Of a DNA stretch of 64,000 nucleotides, positions 33,890 through 45,027 are shown piece by piece. Origin of the DNA: Phytophthora colocasiae (lineage: Eukaryota > Oomycota > Peronosporomycetes > Peronosporales > Peronosporaceae). Both the position numbers and the translations under genes were made by a program. Below the pieces are notes generated by a model. The model was not told the DNA's origin, did no database searches, and saw only the letters and a program-made list of their open reading frames with translations. Position 1 is the first letter of the stretch. Every line of letters starts with the position of its first letter. The stretch spans positions 124,001-188,000 of the forward strand of contig JAGKQI010000012.1 in NCBI GenBank assembly GCA_018806915.1, written 5' to 3'.

Positions 33890-35833
33890 TTAGACTCTGG
33901 GGTGATCGTCTCCAGCCTGCATCGCCTGAAAACGGGCTCGTGCTCGTGCACTCTGGTTGAATTCGTAAAGTAATGCTCCACAGTTCAACTTCGATAACGG
34001 CAACCACTCAGTTTCATCGTAACCTTTCCACTTAATCAAATATTCGCGCAGGCGTCTGGACGTCCTGGTACGCTTGTTCCAGCGGGTATCCAGAATCTTC
34101 TCCACTTCATACTCGTCGTTTTCAATATCAGGTTCCCAACTATCTTCTGGTAACAGGGCGGCGTCAAAATCATCATCTTCTGGAATCTGGAGTTCCACCG
34201 TGGGTCGTCTGGGGAACAGGGCCCTTGGCTTCAGACGGCTCACATGCACCCAGGGGTTCACGCGGTAGCCGGTATCTTCAACCTTGAGTCGTACTCTGAA
34301 ATCGTCCAGCATCTCCTCGATCCTGAAGGGTCCGTGCCACATGTGTGCTAGTTTTCTGCTCAATCCTGTTTGTACCTTAGGGATGTAGAGCCATACAGCG
34401 TCACCTATAGCGAAACCTGACTTCAGACGCTCTGATAACTCGTTCCACTTTCTGGTCTGTTCTTCAGACCGGTCACGCTTTGCCTTCTTCTGGAGATCTT
34501 CGGCACATGCCAGAGCATAGCTATAGTCTCGTTGCATCTTCCGTCTTCATTCGTACGCAGTTCGCTCCTGAGTCGTCGATGGCTTGGGTCCAAGCATAGC
34601 GGACACCGTCCCATTAGCATCCCAACCATGTACCAGGTAGAAAGGCGTTTCCAGACGGGTGGCATCGAATGATGTGTTCAGGGCAAACATCAGACGTTCG
34701 GCATGATCATCCCAGTCACTTTGATCAGCTTCAGAGATATATGCCTTAATCGCGCGCACCACAGTCTGTACTGATCTCTCCTGCTGGCCGTTGGCTTGAG
34801 GCCGGTACCCTAGAGTAGCTCGTTGTCTGCTACCCAAAATCTCTCAGAAACACTTGAACACCTCACTCATGAAGCGAGGATCTTGATCATGACGAATCAG
34901 AGAGCTAGCACCAAAGTTTCTGAAAACGCGTTCCTCATAGGCCTCTGCTACATCTTGAGCAATGGTGACACTCATCGGCTTGCACATCACGTATCCTGAA
35001 AACATATCCTGGAACAGCAAGAGAAATGTGTTTCCACGTGCTGATTTCGGCATGTGGGTCACAAAATCCATAGACACCACTTCAAATGGCTGGCTTGGCT
35101 CAATATTTCCAGGGGACGGTCCAGGATTTGGGGGTCGCCCCTTGCCACTGGCACAGTCCACGCATTCCTTCGCAAATCTCTCCACATCCGCATACATACC
35201 CAACCAGTAAAACTCCGAACTCAGCTTCTTAAAGGTTCTCCTGATTCCTTGATGTCCACCTTGGTAGTCTTCATGAGCATAGTGTAACAGGTCTGGATAC
35301 AAGTCTCTGGGAACCACCAGTCTGAGGTCGTCAATATTGTCCCGGGGCCGCTCTCGAGTAGCGCGACTCAGGCGATATAGTATATTTCTAGAATCCAGAA
35401 CGAAGTCCTCAGCAACTCTGGCAAGTTTCCTGACTCGGGGTCGTGGTAAATCTCCCACATCGCCTTTCAGAAACTTCATGAGTTCAACCAAGTATGGGTC
35501 CTGGCTCTGATGCGCCTTGATCCGTCGCCAGCGTTCTGCCTGGAACTCCAAAGGCCCCAAAGGTTCTCGTTCGTCATCATCCTCAGGCAGATTAGCGTCA
35601 GGCGGAGCTTGGGCACGGGTTACAGCAATCAATACTCTGACCGATCGAGGCAGGGGTGCGGATTCCGGACCAGGAGCATCTTCAGACTCTGGAGACGCAT
35701 TATGATTTTCAGAGTCTGGTATCTTTGACTCTTGAGCTTCCATGTTCGGGACGGGGCGAGACTTCATCAGTCTCTCATGAACCTTGGATACCAGTCGCAG
35801 GTGCATGAGTTCATCCTCGCCAAGCTTCCCCAA
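33890..35833 (-). pseudogene. Integrase with chromodomain, E3
   Basis: The domains match E4, and the pieces 35833-34844, 34837-34547 and 34537-33890 lie in one register separated by two TGA codons. One is after KCF, at the same site as in copies A and B. The other replaces Trp in YEWRRK, TGG to TGA at about 34546. The zinc-binding motif, MDF, HDQDPRF and NGQQER are present, as is the chromodomain with WKGY and TEWLPL. Without suppression the enzyme would be truncated within the catalytic core. Confidence 0.88.
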
Positions 35834-36291
35834 GGGTCAAAGTCTTCGAGGTCATGTAATCTGCCGCTTGGTTAACTCGCGCTTCACATGTACCAACTTC
35901 AGAGTCTGAAACTTGGTTTTCAGAGACTCAAATTCGGCTAACCTCCGTTGCAAGTTAGGCTGATTGCAGTTGATCAGTCCCTGAGCCTGTTGTATCGCGA
36001 TGCGTGAGTCTCCCACAACCACCAGCTCCTGTATTTCGTGCTCGAGCGCCATCTTCAGACCATAATTCAGGCCACAGTACTCTGAATCGTTCACCGTGAC
36101 ATCCGTCAGGGGAAATCCCCGGGCGTCCAGAACACTCCACCCCGGGAGTTCCCAGAGTATACACCCACAGCTTCCCAGACGAGTAGACGTCTTTGCGGCA
36201 CCATCAAAACTCAGAACATAACCCTTATAATCTGCTTCCAACATTTCCACACTGATAGGAACTGGCGGCTTGACTCGCCCCTTGACTGGGA
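35834..36291 (-). pseudogene. Second RNase H of E3
   Basis: The plant/archaeal-like RNase H is readable from 36250 to 35852 with DGAAK, NDSEY and GDSRI. A one-base loss near 35873 (KREL where others have KREFNQAADYL) removes the last catalytic Asp from the frame. It is separated from the preceding RT frame by the C7 frame offset. Confidence 0.85.
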
Positions 36292-37179
36292 TCAGATTTT
36301 CAGAGACTGTCCAGATGCTCCCGGGGGGGTAATGCCTGCGCCGAGTATAGCTGGGAGTCCGTCTTCATCACGCTGAATCCGGCGAATCTCCAAGTTCCAC
36401 TGCGACAACTTCAGACCCCACTTGACGTTTCTGCCGTCGGTGGAACTCGATGTCAGCAACCATTTCAGGACAGAGTATCTGGTATAAACCACAATCACCG
36501 GACTTGACTCCACCAGAGCTCTGAAGTTTTCCAAAACTCTGAGGATCGCAATCACTTCCTTCTCAGCGATATGATACCTGAGTTCGGCGTCGTTCAGGAC
36601 ACGACCCGTGAACCGGACCGGGTGTATTATTCCCTCATATTCTTGTCCCAAGACTGCTGAAGCAGCCCAAGGGTTCGCATGCGGAATGACAACAAACGGT
36701 CTGGTTCGGTCTGGATGTCGGAGTAGTGGGGTAGAGACTATCTTGCGTTTCAGAATCTCGAATGCCTCTTTCGCACGAGTCAGGTCTCGTCCAGCACGAA
36801 TCTGCTCGTCTGTCAACTCATAGAGAGTAGCAGCGATCACCGGTAAATCCTCAATAAACTTGTTGTAATAGTTGAGGCTTCCCATGAAACTCTGTACTCC
36901 CTTCAACGTAGACGGAAATGGCAGTTCTTCAACTCCTTTGACAATCTTGGGTGTTGCCCTCAGACCCTCGGCACTGATTTCGTGGGATAGGTACGGTATC
37001 GACAACTTCCCGAACTCGCTCTTGGGCAAACTCACAGAAATATTCCAATAGCGAAGTCTGAAAAGCAGGGCGTTCAAGTCGTCACATAATTGGTCCCAAG
37101 TCGGTGCTCCATGTGCGATGTCGTCGATGTATGAACTCCTCCCCAGGACTGGGCCCATGCATGTGGGGACGGGAATATT
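36292..37179 (-). pseudogene. RT palm/thumb and degenerate RNase H of E3, cut by E4
   Basis: The open frame from 37158 includes SSYIDDIAHG, the thumb (SFMGSLNYYNKFIEDL) and the degenerate gypsy RNase H (HANPWAASAVL). The N-terminal side is interrupted at 37179 by E4 and resumes at 54342. The insertion site falls in the family-specific insert between the NAP and YIDD motifs. Confidence 0.9.
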
Positions 37180-38868
37180 TGTCGCGAAGTCGGTGAAACT
37201 TTGGTCGCGGAGCAGGGGGGCGTATAGTGAACCCTAGTTATACGACTACTGAAAAGGGGTTTTTCAGAGCCGTACAACGGTAGGTTGGCGTGTGGTACCT
37301 TGCGGTATCCTCGTGGGTTCGTTGTCTTCGGAAATATGACCCTCGCCGGAGTCTGAGAATGTGTTGTGAAGAGAAGTTGGGGTTCCCTTGGAGTCTGGTG
37401 TCGGTATTCAGGAAATCTTCCCAGGAGCGTTCGGGAGTCGGAATCTCTGGAAACCAAGATGGTTTCCAGGAAGTCGGCGGTCGGAAAGAGGTTAATATAC
37501 CAGAGAAAGTCTGAAATCGGTGTCTGAATATCACAAATCCAGAACCGATATACCTGACTTTCAGAGATAAACAACCAATATACAGAGTTCAAAAATATAC
37601 AAATATATACAGCCGTTCTTATTCTTTCTAGGCCCTTGAACGGTGGGCTAACACTCCAGGTCAACTAGGGACTTACTACCAGACACCTGGTCTGTCTGGT
37701 ATCCCTTTACGTTCGCGCACCCCCCTCTAGTATAGAGGGAAAATATAAACCAATACAATCGGCTATATATAACAGTCTACCTTGCACTCTGAAAACGACT
37801 GTCTAGTTTCCAGAGCCTGTCCAAACGAGCAATATGAAATGGGCTACCGCTAGAGACAAAACAAACGACCCAACTAGGATATGGAATAGGCGGGTCCTTT
37901 CAGGTCTCTACGTTACCTGATCTCCACCTAAAGATTGAATTTGGTGGAGATCACACGACGTACGTGATGACGCAGTGGCTTGGATACCTCTCAAGCGGAC
38001 TTGTGCAGTAGCAAGCAAATTGAACTCTGTTTATCGTTTATCTTCCTCATAACTATCATATATCTCTGGTAACTCTCTCCTTCTTGTCGTCTTTTGCGTC
38101 CTTTATGCAGTCAGTCTTCATATCTCAGGTACTCTTGGTCTTTGTATACATCTGGTAATTTGACTTGGTCTCAGTATGCAGTCTGTGCAGCCGATCTCGA
38201 TGGGTTGACAGGTAGAGACGTCATTACGGGGGATGTGCAGGTCAGTAATCACTTGAATGCGTGACTTGAACTTGGATTCACTTGGTTTCAGTATGGTCTT
38301 GAATCTTCGGTATTTTCAGGGTCTGGTATTCTGGTTTTCAGAGTCTGATATCACTTGGTTTTCAGAGTCTTAGTCGCTCAGAGTTAGAGATACCAGAGTC
38401 TTGAGTAAGAAACCAGAGTACGGAGCACTAATGCTTCAACGTACATGAAGATCTTGAGGGTTGCGCGGGTGCGCGGCGTCCGGCGCGCGATACTTGAGTC
38501 TCTGCGGGTATATATTGTGAATCCTTGAACCATCCATCGTCGCGCTGGACGGTAACGGGATGAGGTCTCTCAGAGATACGTTCTTCTGAGAGACTTTCCG
38601 CCAGAACAGGCACTCATCGTCGGGGAAAGTCCGGTGACCAGACAGAGTGTAGTTGACCTTCAGAGTTGTGCACACTCTGAAGTACACTTCTGGTCCTTTG
38701 GGCCCCTTTACAGTCAGGCGAAGGTTTATCCACAATCTTCCACAGATGTCGCACTTTTGGGTGCAGCCGCGTCCCAAAGTCCCTTTCGCTTATAACCCAT
38801 AGTATAACCAATCACATCGTAACGTAATATTCACCTGTCGCTCGAAAATCGGAATTAACATCATGTCA
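37180..38868 (-). repeat. 3' LTR of E4
   Basis: This 1,689-bp LTR carries the type I cassette (near 37918-38016), whereas the 5' LTR of the same element has type II. LTRs of one insertion should start identical, so exchange with another copy has occurred. Confidence 0.93.
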
Positions 38869-38880
38869 ACCGCCCCTCCT
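38869..38880 (-). other. Polypurine tract of E4
   Basis: AGGAGGGGCGGT on the minus strand, directly before TGACATG of the 3' LTR, primes plus-strand DNA. Confidence 0.85.
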
Positions 38881-38923
38881 GGTCACGATCCATCAGTGCG
38901 GAACTTTCTCCAAGCTGTGTATC

Positions 38924-41900
38924 ATGGCCAGGCCTATCAAACATTCTGACAGACGGTTTTCAGAGCGTAGCGTAGCTGCAACTCTTTGCCAGTTACCTGG
39001 TTTTCAGAGTCTCTGGTGTCCCGTCGCACAATCTGATTCTCTCAGACTCAGAAACTTGAATTTGACTTGCCTAACAGGCGATCATTTTCAAAACTCCGTC
39101 CTTTCGCTCATGACTGAGGAAACGAACGCTTCTCTGAGCTTGAACGCCCCACCGAGTGGGGCGGCAGGCGACGCCACAGGTACTTGTCCTGCTTCAGCAA
39201 CTGCCAATATATCGCAGGGTGGAGATGTTGGTTCAGCCACATCGCCAGGTGGCAGCCCTAGCGCCCCAGCCCATGCATCCAAACCTACCGACTCACAGGT
39301 CGATGGTCCGACTGAGGACCTCCCTGGTGATGACATGAACTCGACCGGTGTTGGTGGCCTCTCGCCACCAGTGGCTCCACGTGGGGAATCTCACTCTGAA
39401 CTCTCTGAGGGAACTCCTGGTGTCTTCAGACCGCGAGCCTTTGGTGCCCCACAGCTTTTGTCTACGGAAGAGGTCGATCGGCTGTTTCGTCAGGGTCTGG
39501 TGACAACCACAGGGGATCAAGTCACGGCGTTGGGGGACTATGATGTTCCCCAGAACTATATCGCTCCCAGCGTGAAGCCAGAGGGACGTGCCTTTCTGGT
39601 GAGTACCCCCGCGCGAGCTGAAGACTTCAGAAGAGGGCGCCACATAGCGAATGTGTACGGTGGCCCCTGTGTACTCGTGGGTTACGAGGCACTTACTGAT
39701 GAAGACCTCCAGGAGCTGGAGCGAGTGATTCCAAGCTTCGACCCCGCCGAAGTTGTGTCTCCGTGCGCCCAGACTCCAGACGTGCGTACTCTGGATGCTT
39801 TGACGTCGTCTGTGGATGTTCGCCGGGAACTGGGGTCTCTGGTTTCTCATGTCTCCCCCACTCGGCTTGCCGAGAAAGTTTTTCGGACAGCCGGATGCCT
39901 AAAGCTTATGACTGCTGCTCACCGTCGCCTTCGGGAACGCGTTGGTTCTCAGAACGGTGTCGTCTTGATTGATGCTGCAGCAGCGCGCTCTGAATGCGAA
40001 GAAATCAAGCGTGAGTGGGTACTGCACTGTCAATACTGGAAACACGAGCTTAAGTGTGCCCAGCAAGACGCCGGTGCGGTAGAAGAACGCATGACTTCGG
40101 AGATTCAGGATCTCAAAGCTCACTACCAGGACCAAGTGGAAGCTCTGAAGTCGGACAAGGCTGCTCTGAAATCCCAAGTCGCTGATCTTCAAGCGCAGGT
40201 CTCGATTCTAAAATCGCGTCCTGAAGTCAAACCCACAGATCCATGGGGATTCTCAGAGTTCTTACAAGAGAACTCTGAAATCTCCGGTAATTGGGATCGG
40301 CTCCATGACCTTCTGGTGTCATACCAAGAGGACACCACCGTCCCTGATAACTGGACGACTATTATCAGTGTGACAGCCTTGGACGCGCGAAAGAAACCCG
40401 TTCCGGACTTCAAGAAACGGCTTTCTGAGGAACGAGCTCGTCAGGCTGCTGAGAAGGCCGCGAGGACCTCCAGAGTTCTGGATCTTACCCGTCCAAGTAC
40501 TGAAATTTCAGAGTCCAAGAGTGAGAGCCCACGGTACCTGTCATATCCACCGAAGCCCCAGACTCTGAAATCACCTCCGAAGCGACCGCTCAAGTGGGAC
40601 TCCAAGAATTTGCAGCGTCGCCCGTCCGGGCACAAGCCCGTTGAAGAGTCGGCGCTTCCGGCGAATGCAGTTTCTAAGGTGGCAAAATCTGAGGTCCACA
40701 AGAGGCTCCCTGGTGACGTGGTCTGGAAGGAAGTTCGACCCGACCTCCGCCAAGCCCTGTTGTCTGGGATCAAGTATGATAAAGCCATGGAGTGGTTAGC
40801 GTCGGACAAAGAGGCTCACAGTCTCTTCAGCAGTCCGGCTCTCATTCAGATGTTGGTGAGCCTAGTATTCTCTCGTCGCCTGGATTCTACTCTCTGGGCC
40901 AAGTACGTCCCTGAAGTGTATTACCAGATGGCCGACGAGGTGGTGGATCGTCACATCTCAGCTGGTACCGAGCCTGCAGCCTGGGGTGATCTGGATGGTC
41001 ACGTAAATTATCCAGAAAGTGATGTCGAGTTCACCGCCGACAACCCCAAGGATGATCCGGATTACAAGGATTCTGGTGTGATCGAGTCTGGAGACGAAGA
41101 CGACGACGAGAGCTCTGATGATGGTGCGTCTGATGACAGCGATTCCGAGAGCGACAAGTCTGAAGACAAGAAGTCTCAAGACAAGAAGTCTGGGGGCAAG
41201 AAATCCGGGAGCAAGAAGTCTGGAGACAAGAAGTCTGATGACCACCCGCATCCTGGTTCCAAACGTCCCCGGGATTCTGATGACGACTCTGACTCTGATG
41301 ATGGACCTATCATCCCCACCAAGAAGTCCAAGAGAAGTATCGCATCCGTAAAGGCCCACACCAGTCCGAAGTCTCGCCCGAAGTCCACCAGTGGAAGTGG
41401 ATCGAGGTCCAAAAGTTCTTCTGGGAAGGCGCGTAGTCTGGTGTCTAAGCCCTATAACTCCCTGACGGTCAAGGAGCTCCAGGTGGTGGAAACACCAGAC
41501 TGTGAGGCATCCTCCTGGTTGTACTATGGTATCAGGGTACAACGAGTGAGCTCTACCAAGACCACCACTGGCCAGACATTGGGTTTTCCAGACTACGAGG
41601 TGCACAAACACTCATGTGCCATCCTCAAGAAGCGCTGGGACTCTGAGCGATACTGCGCAGTCCTCCGCAAGAAGCGCGCCCCCTGGAAAGTCATGTTCGA
41701 CAACCGATTCTCAGAGTTTTACTTCCACAAGCGGGAAGAACTGGGGCCCATGGTGTTGGCTGACGTGGAAGACATCGTGCGCAGCATGAAGAAGCATGCT
41801 CAAGCCTTCTGGGAGCGTACGCATTGGGTGACCATGGATGTTGAGGCTGACGACAAGTCTGCGGAGCTTCACAAGTACCGGTCCATGCGTCGAGCCGCCA

Positions 41901-42229
41901 TGATTCGTCAACACAACGCCCTCATCCGAAAGGTCCTGGGGCACAAAGATTTCCCAGAGTCGTTGCTTTCAGAGCCTGGCATCTGGGTTGTCCCAGACAA
42001 GTCCTGCCCTTGGATCTGGCAAGATCCCAGAGTCACAGAGCTCGGGGGTCCCAAGTGTCTGAGTCTGGAGACGCAACTGGGTGACTTGGACGCTATTGAG
42101 CCTGCTCGGATGCAATGGGCCACGGTGAATGCGGACGAAGAGTGGCTCCAGTATGTCTCCGCTGACATCAAGAAGGATCAGATGACACCTACGGAGCGTT
42201 CCGAGAACCCGATCTCCCTTCGCTACTGA
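38924..42229 (+). CDS. Intact 1,101-codon antisense ORF of E element, unknown product
   Basis: This uninterrupted ORF lies on the strand opposite to gag-pol, between the 3' LTR and the end of pol. The true start may be the internal Met of MTEETNAS near 39110, because the first 62 codons overlap CAGAG-rich leader-like DNA. Visible parts are a Pro/Ser/Gly-rich N-terminus; a block with STPARAEDF and CVLVGYEAL (about residues 220-270); a coiled coil (about 385-430); a middle region (KEVRPDLRQALLSG, about 605-700); an acidic Asp/Ser tract followed by four KKSG-type repeats and an NLS-like KKSKRS (about 715-810); and a C-terminal domain rich in Trp and charged residues (about 840-1101). The layout suggests a nuclear nucleic-acid or chromatin-binding protein (inference). 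No known family recognised. Confidence 0.8.
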   Translation: MARPIKHSDRRFSERSVAATLCQLPGFQSLWCPVAQSDSLRLRNLNLTCLTGDHFQNSVLSLMTEETNASLSLNAPPSGAAGDATGTCPASATANISQGGDVGSATSPGGSPSAPAHASKPTDSQVDGPTEDLPGDDMNSTGVGGLSPPVAPRGESHSELSEGTPGVFRPRAFGAPQLLSTEEVDRLFRQGLVTTTGDQVTALGDYDVPQNYIAPSVKPEGRAFLVSTPARAEDFRRGRHIANVYGGPCVLVGYEALTDEDLQELERVIPSFDPAEVVSPCAQTPDVRTLDALTSSVDVRRELGSLVSHVSPTRLAEKVFRTAGCLKLMTAAHRRLRERVGSQNGVVLIDAAAARSECEEIKREWVLHCQYWKHELKCAQQDAGAVEERMTSEIQDLKAHYQDQVEALKSDKAALKSQVADLQAQVSILKSRPEVKPTDPWGFSEFLQENSEISGNWDRLHDLLVSYQEDTTVPDNWTTIISVTALDARKKPVPDFKKRLSEERARQAAEKAARTSRVLDLTRPSTEISESKSESPRYLSYPPKPQTLKSPPKRPLKWDSKNLQRRPSGHKPVEESALPANAVSKVAKSEVHKRLPGDVVWKEVRPDLRQALLSGIKYDKAMEWLASDKEAHSLFSSPALIQMLVSLVFSRRLDSTLWAKYVPEVYYQMADEVVDRHISAGTEPAAWGDLDGHVNYPESDVEFTADNPKDDPDYKDSGVIESGDEDDDESSDDGASDDSDSESDKSEDKKSQDKKSGGKKSGSKKSGDKKSDDHPHPGSKRPRDSDDDSDSDDGPIIPTKKSKRSIASVKAHTSPKSRPKSTSGSGSRSKSSSGKARSLVSKPYNSLTVKELQVVETPDCEASSWLYYGIRVQRVSSTKTTTGQTLGFPDYEVHKHSCAILKKRWDSERYCAVLRKKRAPWKVMFDNRFSEFYFHKREELGPMVLADVEDIVRSMKKHAQAFWERTHWVTMDVEADDKSAELHKYRSMRRAAMIRQHNALIRKVLGHKDFPESLLSEPGIWVVPDKSCPWIWQDPRVTELGGPKCLSLETQLGDLDAIEPARMQWATVNADEEWLQYVSADIKKDQMTPTERSENPISLRY

Positions 42230-42616
42230 GGCTCAGGTGTTCACTATGGCGCCCACAGGAAGGTTGCATTTTCGAGAAGCCAAATAGTTGTCTGCATTTG
42301 TGACGTAAATCCTCGGCCTCAGTGTAGCTTCCTAATCCCTTAATCTTTCAATATCACTCCACGTAATCACACTTCTTCTCATCATCTCCTTGTTCATAAC
42401 CTCGTATCCTCCAGTACTTAACTCTCCACAAACTCACTTCCAAATTCACATTCACACAGTCGTTTTATATAAGCAGCAACATGGTTGATCACATATCCAA
42501 ACGCACGAATTTCAGAAATAGGTCTCTGAAAACACGCACTCAGATTACCACACTCTAAAAATCAATTTCTGAAATCCTTCAGATATCAGACTTCCAGATG
42601 TGTTTTTTCAGAGTTA
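42230..42616. other. Convergent intergenic spacer (E4)
   Basis: This 387-bp spacer lies between converging stops, with TTTTATATAAG near 42461 conserved in all copies. It has no ORF. Confidence 0.6.
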
Positions 42617-44986
42617 TTAGACCCTAGGGTGATCGTCTCCAGCCTGCATCGCCTGAAAACGGGCTCGTGCTCGTGCACTCTGGTTGAATTCGTAAAGTAA
42701 TGCTCCACAGTTCAACTTCGATAACGGCAACCACTCAGTTTCATCGTAACCTTTCCACTTAATCAAATATTCGCGCAGGCGTCTGGACGTCCTGGTACGC
42801 TTGTTCCAGCGGGTATCCAGAATCTTCTCCACTTCATACTCGTCGTTTTCAATATCAGGTTCCCAACTATCTTCTGGTAACAGGGCGGCGTCAAAATCAT
42901 CATCTTCTGGAATCTGGAGTTCCACCGTGGGTCGTCTGGGGAACAGGGCCCTTGGCTTCAGACGGCTCACATGCACCCAGGGGTTCACGCGGTAGCCGGT
43001 ATCTTCAACCTTGAGTCGTACTCTGAAATCGTCCAGCATCTCCTCGATCCTGAAGGGTCCGTGCCACATGTGTGCTAGTTTTCTGCTCAATCCTGTTTGT
43101 ACCTTAGGGATGTAGAGCCATACAGCGTCACCTATAGCGAAACCTGACTTCAGACGCTCTGATAACTCGTTCCACTTTCTGGTCTGTTCTTCAGACCGGT
43201 CACGCTTTGCCTTCTTCTGGAGATCTTCGGCACATGCCAGAGCATAGCTATAGTCTCGTTGCATCTTCCGTCTCCATTCGTACGCAGTTCGCTCCTGAGT
43301 CGTCGATGGCTTGGGTCCAAGCATAGCGGACACCGTCCCATTAGCATCCCAACCATGTACCAGGTAGAAAGGCGTTTCCAGACGGGTGGCATCGAATGAT
43401 GTGTTCAGGGCAAACATCAGACGTTCGGCATGATCATCCCAGTCACTTTGATCAGCTTCAGAGATATATGCCTTAATCGCGCGCACCACAGTCTGTACTG
43501 ATCTCTCCTGCTGGCCGTTGGCTTGAGGCCGGTACCCTAGAGTAGCTCGTTGCCTGCTACCCAAAAGTTCTCTGAAACACTTGAAGACCTCACTCATAAA
43601 GCGAGGATCTTGATCATGACGAATCAGAGAGCTAGCACCAAAGTTTCTGAAAACGCGTTCCTCATAAGCCTCTGCTACATCCTGAGCAGTGGTGACGCTC
43701 ATTGGCTTGCACATTACATATCCCAAAAACATATCCTGGAACAGCAAGAGAAATGTGTTTCCACGTGCGGATTTCGGCATGTGAGTCACAAAATCCATAG
43801 ACACCACTTCAAATGGCCGGCTGGGCTCAATATTTCCAGGGGACGGTCCAGGATTTGGGGGTCGCCCCTTGCCACTGGCACAGTCTACGCATTCCTTCAC
43901 AAATCTTTCCACATCGGCATACATACCCAACCAGTAAAATTCCGAACTCAACTTCTCAAAGGTTCTCCTGATTCCTTGATGTCCACCTTGGTAGTCTTCA
44001 TGAGCATAGTGTAACAGGTCTGGATACAAGTCTCTGGGAACCACCAGTCTGAGTTCGTCAACATTGTCCCGGGGCCGCTCTCGAGTAGCGCGACTCAGGC
44101 GATATAGTACATCTCTAGAATCCAGAACGAAATCCTCAGCAACTCTGGCAAGCTTCCTGACTCGGGGTCGTGGTAAATCTCCCACGTCACCTTTCAGAAA
44201 CTTCATGAGTTCAACCAAGTACGGGTCCTGGCTCTGATGCGCCTTGATCCGTCGCCAGCGTTCTGCCTGGAACTCCAAAGGCCCCAAAGGTTCTCGTTCG
44301 TCATCACCCTCAGGCAGATTAGCGTCAGGCGGAGCTTGGGCACGGGTTACAGCAATCAACACTCTGACCGATCGAGGCAGGGGTGCGGATTCCGGATCGA
44401 AAACATTCTCAGACTCTGGTGACGCATTATTTTCAGAGTCTGATATCTTTGACTCTTGAGCTTCCATGTCCGGGGCTGAGCAAGGCTTCATCAGTTTCTC
44501 ATGAACCTTGGATACCAGTTGCAGGTGCGTGAGTTCATCCTCGTCTTGCACTTGCCAAGCTTCCCCAAGAGTCAAAGTCTTCGAGGTCAGGTAATCTGCT
44601 GCTTGGTTGAACTCACGCTTCACATGCACCAACTTCAGAGTCTGAAACTTGGTTTTCAGGGACTCAAATTCGGCCAACCTCTGTTGCAAGTTGGGCTGAT
44701 TGCAGTTGATCAGTCCCTGAGCCTGTTGTATCGCGATGCGTGAGTCTCCCACAACCACCAGCTCCTGTATTTCGTGCTCGAGCGCCATCTTCAGACCATA
44801 ATTCAGGCCACAGTACTCTGAATCGTTCACCGTGACATCCGTCAGGGGAAATCCCCGGGCGTCCAGAACACTCCACCCCGGGAGTTCCCAGAGTATACAC
44901 CCACAGCTTCCCAGACGAGTAGACGTCTTTGCGGCACCATCAAAACTCAGAACATAACCCTGATAGTCTGCTTCCAACATTTCCAC
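42617..44986 (-). CDS. Second RNase H, integrase and chromodomain of E4
   Basis: This 789-codon frame is the intact 3' part of pol. Residues 1-135 form a plant/archaeal-like RNase H with Asp16, Glu57, Asp81 and Asp131. Then come an acidic spacer and integrase: zinc-binding H329, H336, C366 and C369; catalytic D398, D458 and E494, with exact DD35E spacing; and a GPF module near 641-647. A chromodomain follows (about 715-775) with all three cage aromatics (Tyr717, Trp744, Trp752), which in chromoviruses directs insertion to methylated H3 chromatin. The Met is only the first in frame; the natural product is cleaved from Gag-Pol. It is the best-preserved pol segment in the window and the only copy without a stop after KCF. 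Confidence 0.9.
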   Translation of the reverse strand: MEMLEADYQGYVLSFDGAAKTSTRLGSCGCILWELPGWSVLDARGFPLTDVTVNDSEYCGLNYGLKMALEHEIQELVVVGDSRIAIQQAQGLINCNQPNLQQRLAEFESLKTKFQTLKLVHVKREFNQAADYLTSKTLTLGEAWQVQDEDELTHLQLVSKVHEKLMKPCSAPDMEAQESKISDSENNASPESENVFDPESAPLPRSVRVLIAVTRAQAPPDANLPEGDDEREPLGPLEFQAERWRRIKAHQSQDPYLVELMKFLKGDVGDLPRPRVRKLARVAEDFVLDSRDVLYRLSRATRERPRDNVDELRLVVPRDLYPDLLHYAHEDYQGGHQGIRRTFEKLSSEFYWLGMYADVERFVKECVDCASGKGRPPNPGPSPGNIEPSRPFEVVSMDFVTHMPKSARGNTFLLLFQDMFLGYVMCKPMSVTTAQDVAEAYEERVFRNFGASSLIRHDQDPRFMSEVFKCFRELLGSRQRATLGYRPQANGQQERSVQTVVRAIKAYISEADQSDWDDHAERLMFALNTSFDATRLETPFYLVHGWDANGTVSAMLGPKPSTTQERTAYEWRRKMQRDYSYALACAEDLQKKAKRDRSEEQTRKWNELSERLKSGFAIGDAVWLYIPKVQTGLSRKLAHMWHGPFRIEEMLDDFRVRLKVEDTGYRVNPWVHVSRLKPRALFPRRPTVELQIPEDDDFDAALLPEDSWEPDIENDEYEVEKILDTRWNKRTRTSRRLREYLIKWKGYDETEWLPLSKLNCGALLYEFNQSARARARFQAMQAGDDHPRV

Positions 44987-45027
44987 ACTGATAGGAACTG
45001 GCGGTTTGACTCGCCCTTTGACCGGGA

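Noticed and set aside
38924..42229. The plus-strand ORF as Gag of an element running left to right, with minus-strand pol as a foreign insertion
   Set aside because: The PBS lies beside the right LTR and the polypurine tract beside the left LTR. A zinc-knuckle Gag also lies next to the PBS, so the element runs on the minus strand.
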